Positions 6,628-9,177 of a DNA stretch of 9,177 nt are shown piece by piece. Position numbers and translations under genes: made by a program. The DNA is taken from assembly GCA_027592485.1 (NCBI GenBank), contig JAQCKL010000145.1, forward strand, positions 1 through 9,177, read 5' to 3'. Position 1 is the first letter of the stretch, and each line of letters begins with the position of its first letter. Below the pieces are notes generated by a model, which ran no database searches, was not told the origin of the DNA, and saw only the letters and a list, made by a program, of their open reading frames with translations. The DNA comes from Cyanobacteriota bacterium. GTDB taxonomy: Bacteria > Cyanobacteriota > Cyanobacteriia > Phormidesmidales > Phormidesmidaceae.

Positions 6628-8003
6628 GGTTCACTGGGCGCAAAACCATCTTCCTCAGAAATGATTTCAGGCTGTAGGGGCTGCGCCTTAGTCAGTTGCG
6701 AAAAGACCCGACAAGCATCTAGGGTATCCTGCATGTTGCTGGCCGAGGCCCTCGAATTTTTCAGGTCAATCAAGTTGTACTCCACATTCTCTGCATAAAT
6801 TGCAAAGGTGACCTGGAAAATCTCTAGGAAATTAATCACCCAGATACAGTCCTCTTGGGGGAATTGCTCATAATAGCGAATTAAGTCAGCAATTCTTGCT
6901 TCCAAGTAAAGATGAGAGTTCCTTGAAATCAAAATCAACTTCAATAAGATGATTGCCAAAGATAAGGCATTATTTTGAGACAGTAATAGCGTGAAGAGTT
7001 CAGAGGGACGTTGCTTATCCTCGGTCATCAGTTGATCAATCATCCGGTTGCAGGTTCTAAGCTGCAGGGAGGGATCAACGCATGCATCATTGTATTCTTG
7101 ATACAGAAACTCTAGCTTTGAAAAAATACGCTGCTTTAAAGTTTTGGTAGCCATGGGTTGGCCAACCGAGTAGATCATGTACTCTAGGAGGCTGTGCTTA
7201 AACGCCAAGTAGGTCAAGCCTTCTGTTTGCTTGAGAAATAGGTTGGCCAAATTCTTATGGCTGAACCGTCCTCGTTTAGCGACAATTAGCTTGATTAATC
7301 GGAGGGCACTATCCCCTAAAGCGGTTGGATTTTTTAACAGTCGGCGTTGGGGCAGGGCCGATTGGGAATGGGCCGTATACATGGCCAAATCAAACTTAAA
7401 CTTATCCTTTAAGCGTCGAGAAACTGCACGGGCGACTTCCCGCTGCTCGACCGGATTATCCGAATTCATGTATTGGGATACTAAGAGATACGAGGTATAC
7501 CGAGATGTCCAAACTGTAGGCCTATTGCCATCGATTAATCGACTGGTAAACAGTTGAAGCTCTCGATAATCCTCGCTGTTAATAAAGTCACAAATCCAAC
7601 CTCTCAGTCGCTTCAGAGTCACCGAAAAGGTGCGCTTCTGTAGGGATTTATCCTGAAACGACTGCACCAAGGCTTGAATCGCGTCAAACTGACGCGCCAC
7701 CTCCCAGTTATTCACCAGAATGTAGCAGGCCCGCTTCAACGTATTGTGAAAATCGGTAGCGGTGCCTGAAAACAGCAGCGCATACAACGCTTCTGAGGTT
7801 TCTGCCGAAATCGTATCCCCTTGACAAAAGAAAAGTGTTTGGAATTCATCCAATACCTCCTCTGGGGGCCATGTTTTGACCGCTTCCAGCAGGAAATCGA
7901 ATATACGGGTCTGTGCCTGCTGTGGGGTGATTTGAGCAGGGGGACGGGATCTGAATGAGTCCGATTGAGATCGATCCGACACGTGAGATGAAACCCTTGC
8001 CAT
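6624..8003 (-). CDS. Uncharacterised helical cyanobacterial protein
   Basis: 459 residues, not recognised. It has no signal peptide or membrane helix and should be cytoplasmic. The first 30 residues are Ser/Arg/Gln-rich and look disordered (RVSSHVSDRSQSDSFRSRPP). From about 32 onward it appears almost wholly alpha-helical, with repeated amphipathic stretches (RIFDFLLEAVKTW, ALYALLFSG, SLAIILLKLILISRN), as in a helical-repeat scaffold. The C-terminus is acidic (EIISEEDGFAPSEP). No catalytic motif is visible; the few cysteines are scattered. Within the gene, 6901-6960 and 7081-7140 are about 32% G+C by hand count, against about 53% for one counted stretch of larE. The ATG lies about 23 nt beyond a GGGG/CCCC hairpin in its leader. 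It converges on larE with overlapping stop codons. The reading frame is solid; function is unknown. Confidence 0.85.
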   Translation of the reverse strand: MARVSSHVSDRSQSDSFRSRPPAQITPQQAQTRIFDFLLEAVKTWPPEEVLDEFQTLFFCQGDTISAETSEALYALLFSGTATDFHNTLKRACYILVNNWEVARQFDAIQALVQSFQDKSLQKRTFSVTLKRLRGWICDFINSEDYRELQLFTSRLIDGNRPTVWTSRYTSYLLVSQYMNSDNPVEQREVARAVSRRLKDKFKFDLAMYTAHSQSALPQRRLLKNPTALGDSALRLIKLIVAKRGRFSHKNLANLFLKQTEGLTYLAFKHSLLEYMIYSVGQPMATKTLKQRIFSKLEFLYQEYNDACVDPSLQLRTCNRMIDQLMTEDKQRPSELFTLLLSQNNALSLAIILLKLILISRNSHLYLEARIADLIRYYEQFPQEDCIWVINFLEIFQVTFAIYAENVEYNLIDLKNSRASASNMQDTLDACRVFSQLTKAQPLQPEIISEEDGFAPSEP

Positions 8004-8025
8004 AGAAAGACCTACGGTACTGAGA

Positions 8026-8039
8026 TGGGGCTAACCCCA
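8026..8039 (-). promoter_or_regulatory. Hairpin in the leader of the 459-residue protein gene
   Basis: TGGGG and CCCCA pair around the four-base loop CTAA (TTAG on the minus strand), 22 nt upstream of the ATG. A stable five-pair stem so near the start could lower translation, or may be chance. I saw no clear promoter in the surrounding 250-nt gap (8004-8253). Confidence 0.25.
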
Positions 8040-8173
8040 AGCTGACCCAGTAGAAACCCTGATGGTGGGTGCCCCAATTTTACTGGGAATTCCGGGCTAC
8101 GTGTCAGCAATGGCGTCAAAAATGAGGGGTCTCCCCCCCCATAGCTTCCTCGGACTTCAGCTCAAAGTGATCC

Positions 8174-8209
8174 CTTTCCGTAAGCCACCCGATTTTCGTA
8201 GGCGACGCG
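8174..8209. repeat. Imperfect tandem 18-nt repeat
   Basis: Two adjacent 18-nt units, 8174-8191 and 8192-8209, match at 13 of 18 positions (CTTTCCGTAAGCCACCCG and ATTTTCGTAGGCGACGCG). They lie in the non-coding gap just downstream of tRNA-Leu. No role is known and it may be chance. Confidence 0.3.
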
Positions 8210-8253
8210 ATCCCAATCAGACCACGACTGATGGTCGGCAAAATTTGGGGTAA

Positions 8254-8603
8254 TGGGGGCGGAGGGACTTGAACCCTCACGGCCTTGCGGCCAACGGATT
8301 TTCATCCTCCCGCAGCTTTCGCTGCTGCCAAAAACGGGACAATTGCCCATTCCTGGTTTTGAGAATTGGACCCTCCCTTTACCCTCGACTTAACGTTAGG
8401 GTAGCTCCCGTCGGGCCTCTGCACCTTCCAAAGGGAATGTGTTTCCCTTGGCTTGGCTCAGGATTGCCATACCCAACAATTGGTTTAGAGTAACCAGTTG
8501 CCAGGGTTAGGTTTCCCTGAGTTTGAGAGCTTCCACTTGACAGATTTCTCCATCAAGGCTCAGTTTTCTAAGTCCGTAGCGTCTACCATTCCGCCACGCC
8601 CCC
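8254..8603 (-). tRNA. trnL-UAA: tRNA-Leu(UAA), split by a group I intron
   Basis: On the minus strand the 5' exon (8603-8571/8570) begins GGGGGCG and ends ACGGACUU. The 3' exon (8302-8254) begins AAAAUCCGU and ends CGCCCCC plus discriminator A. The acceptor GGGGGCG/CGCCCCC pairs over 7 bp, the anticodon stem ACGGA/UCCGU over 5 bp, and the T stem GAGGG/CCCUC encloses UUCAAGU. The joined loop CUUAAAA gives anticodon UAA, with the intron between U34 and A35. A long variable arm (GGCC/GGCC, UGGCCGCAAGGCCG) marks a class II leucine tRNA. The mature RNA would be 83 nt before CCA addition. CCA is not encoded (UUA follows). Confidence 0.97.
8303..8569 (-). other. Group I self-splicing intron in tRNA-Leu(UAA)
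   Basis: 267 nt, within the usual range for this ancient cyanobacterial and plastid intron. Splicing in P1 is set by the exon end GGACUU facing CUGAGCC, with the U34·G wobble. The conserved cores are visible on the minus strand: GGCAAUCCUGAGCCAAGCC, GGUGCAGAGGCCCGACGGG, AGCUACCCUAACG, GAGGGUAAAGGGAGGGUCC and AAUUCUCAAAACC. These match the P4-P6 and P3/P7 elements I remember from Anabaena. A GCAGC-GAAA-GCUGC hairpin (8312-8325), a GNRA tetraloop, lies near the 3' end, and the intron ends in the terminal G (8303). No endonuclease reading frame is present. All core parts look intact, so it should splice. Confidence 0.95.
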
Positions 8604-8779
8604 CCGAATGAATGACTTTACTCAGTCACCATTTGGACTTCTCATTGTATCGGTCAATCTGCGTCCTAACACGCTAATTTGACCTTTAGAATGACATTGG
8701 ACTGATTGTTCGCTGCTGTGGGGCCAATGCCACAAATGACTCAATCGGCCATAGTTCACCCCAAATTACCTATCACCCT
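8604..8779. promoter_or_regulatory. Divergent control region between tRNA-Leu and ndhL
   Basis: This 176-nt gap must hold promoters for both directions. For the tRNA (minus strand) a good -10 box, TACAAT, lies at 8649-8644, about 40 nt before the tRNA 5' end, but its -35 region is weak. A five-pair hairpin TGACT/AGTCA (8613-8617, 8624-8628) sits in the tRNA leader. On the ndhL side, TGTGG (8717-8721) and CCACA (8730-8734) can pair in the transcript. No clear ndhL promoter or ribosome site was seen. Confidence 0.35.
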
Positions 8780-9025
8780 ATGCTGAGTGACCTAACCCTT
8801 TCCAAAGATGTGTTGATTACCTTGGGGCTGTATGGGGCGATCGCGGGCGCGTACCTCTTGGTTTTACCGGCAGCCCTCTTGTTTTACCTAAAGGCCCGCT
8901 GGAATGCCGTGGGTTCAGTGGAGCGGACCCTCCTGTATGGTCTGGTGTTTGCCTTCTTCCCAGGGATGCTGCTGCTGAGTCCTTTTGTAAATTTCCGTCC
9001 CCAACCCCGATCGATAAAGCCCTGA
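8780..9025 (+). CDS. ndhL: NAD(P)H-quinone oxidoreductase subunit L
   Basis: 81 residues, the usual size of NdhL, a small membrane subunit of the cyanobacterial and plastid NDH-1 complex in the thylakoid membrane. NDH-1 works in respiration, cyclic electron flow and CO2 uptake. Two hydrophobic helices are visible, about 11-36 (LYGAIAGAYLLVLPAALLFYL) and 48-68. Family-typical blocks are YGAIAGAYLLVLP, RWNAVGSVERTLLYGLVF and FFPGMLLLSPFVNFRP near the C-terminus. The following DUF3007 gene begins 7 nt after the stop, an order I know from other cyanobacteria. A HIP1 site (8837-8844) lies inside the gene. Confidence 0.95.
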   Translation: MLSDLTLSKDVLITLGLYGAIAGAYLLVLPAALLFYLKARWNAVGSVERTLLYGLVFAFFPGMLLLSPFVNFRPQPRSIKP

Positions 9026-9032
9026 ATTAACC

Positions 9033-9177
9033 ATGCGACGTATTGATGTAATTGGTATGGGCTTGGGGGTCTTTGCGGTTGGAGGGCTCTCATACCTTGG
9101 GCTGAGGGTACTGGGCTTGGATAATCTGTCTGCGGGCATTTGGAGCCAAGTATTGTTTGTGGGGGGAATACTGGGGT
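9033..9177 (+). CDS. DUF3007 family membrane protein, 5' part only
   Basis: 48 complete codons are visible before the window ends. The N-terminus MRRIDVIGMGLGVFAVGG and the later LGLDNLSAGIWSQVLF match the small cyanobacterial DUF3007 family as I remember it. One hydrophobic helix spans about 6-26 and a second begins near 40. The function is unknown. It is 7 nt after ndhL and likely shares its transcript. This start was chosen because it is the first ATG and fits the family start. Confidence 0.88.
   Translation, partial: MRRIDVIGMGLGVFAVGGLSYLGLRVLGLDNLSAGIWSQVLFVGGILG

Noticed and set aside
7231..7557. A 108-residue open frame on the plus strand.
   Set aside because: It lies antisense inside the 459-residue gene, has odd composition and no recognisable motif.
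8219..8253. Possible terminator after tRNA-Leu (GACCA/TGGTC hairpin).
   Set aside because: The stem is only 5 bp and no T-run follows on the minus strand.
8254..8303. tRNA 3' end as an attachment site for an integrated element.
   Set aside because: No integrase, no direct repeat of the tRNA end and no accessory-type genes are visible.
8062..8350. Short open frames in the gap downstream of, and across, tRNA-Leu.
   Set aside because: They overlap the tRNA and its intron or non-coding DNA, and the translations are low-quality and basic. Nothing supports them.

Overview
The window is cyanobacterial chromosomal DNA. Ten copies of the palindrome GCGATCGC (HIP1), counted by eye, lie in about 9.2 kb. 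There is an intron-containing tRNA-Leu(UAA), an ndhL gene for a cyanobacterial NDH-1 subunit, and a fraC-fraD-fraE gene set. The fra genes are known for filament integrity and septal junctions in Anabaena, so the source is probably a filamentous cyanobacterium. Whether it forms heterocysts cannot be told from here.

Layout, left to right. (1) 1-1353, plus strand: an MscS-type mechanosensitive channel whose N-terminal coding start is unclear, followed 6 nt later by a small MSMEG_0570-family protein linked to nitrogen-starvation gene clusters. (2) 1380-1829, minus strand: a small secreted protein of unknown function that converges on the pair before it. (3) 2085-3218, minus strand: a tandem two-domain P-loop protein of the CobA/BtuR/CobO corrinoid adenosyltransferase family. 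It is divergent from the next block across a 135-nt intergenic region. (4) 3354-6627, plus strand: fraC, fraD (4-nt overlap), fraE and larE, probably one transcription unit. FraC and FraD are membrane proteins of the septal junction system, and FraE is an ABC-2 exporter permease with no ATPase gene beside it. LarE is a PP-loop sacrificial sulfur transferase. (5) 6624-8003, minus strand: an uncharacterised 459-residue helical soluble protein whose stop codon overlaps that of larE. (6) 8254-8603, minus strand: tRNA-Leu(UAA) interrupted by a 267-nt group I intron. (7) 8780-9177, plus strand: ndhL and the start of a DUF3007 membrane protein that runs off the window.

Most of this is a normal core region. 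No mobile element, CRISPR array or defence locus is visible. The points most worth a second look are the broken-looking 5' end of the MscS gene, the unequal decay of the two halves of the CobO-like protein, the coupling of larE to the fra genes, the unknown 459-residue protein with AT-rich patches, and the MSMEG_0570-family gene with no nitrilase cluster beside it.
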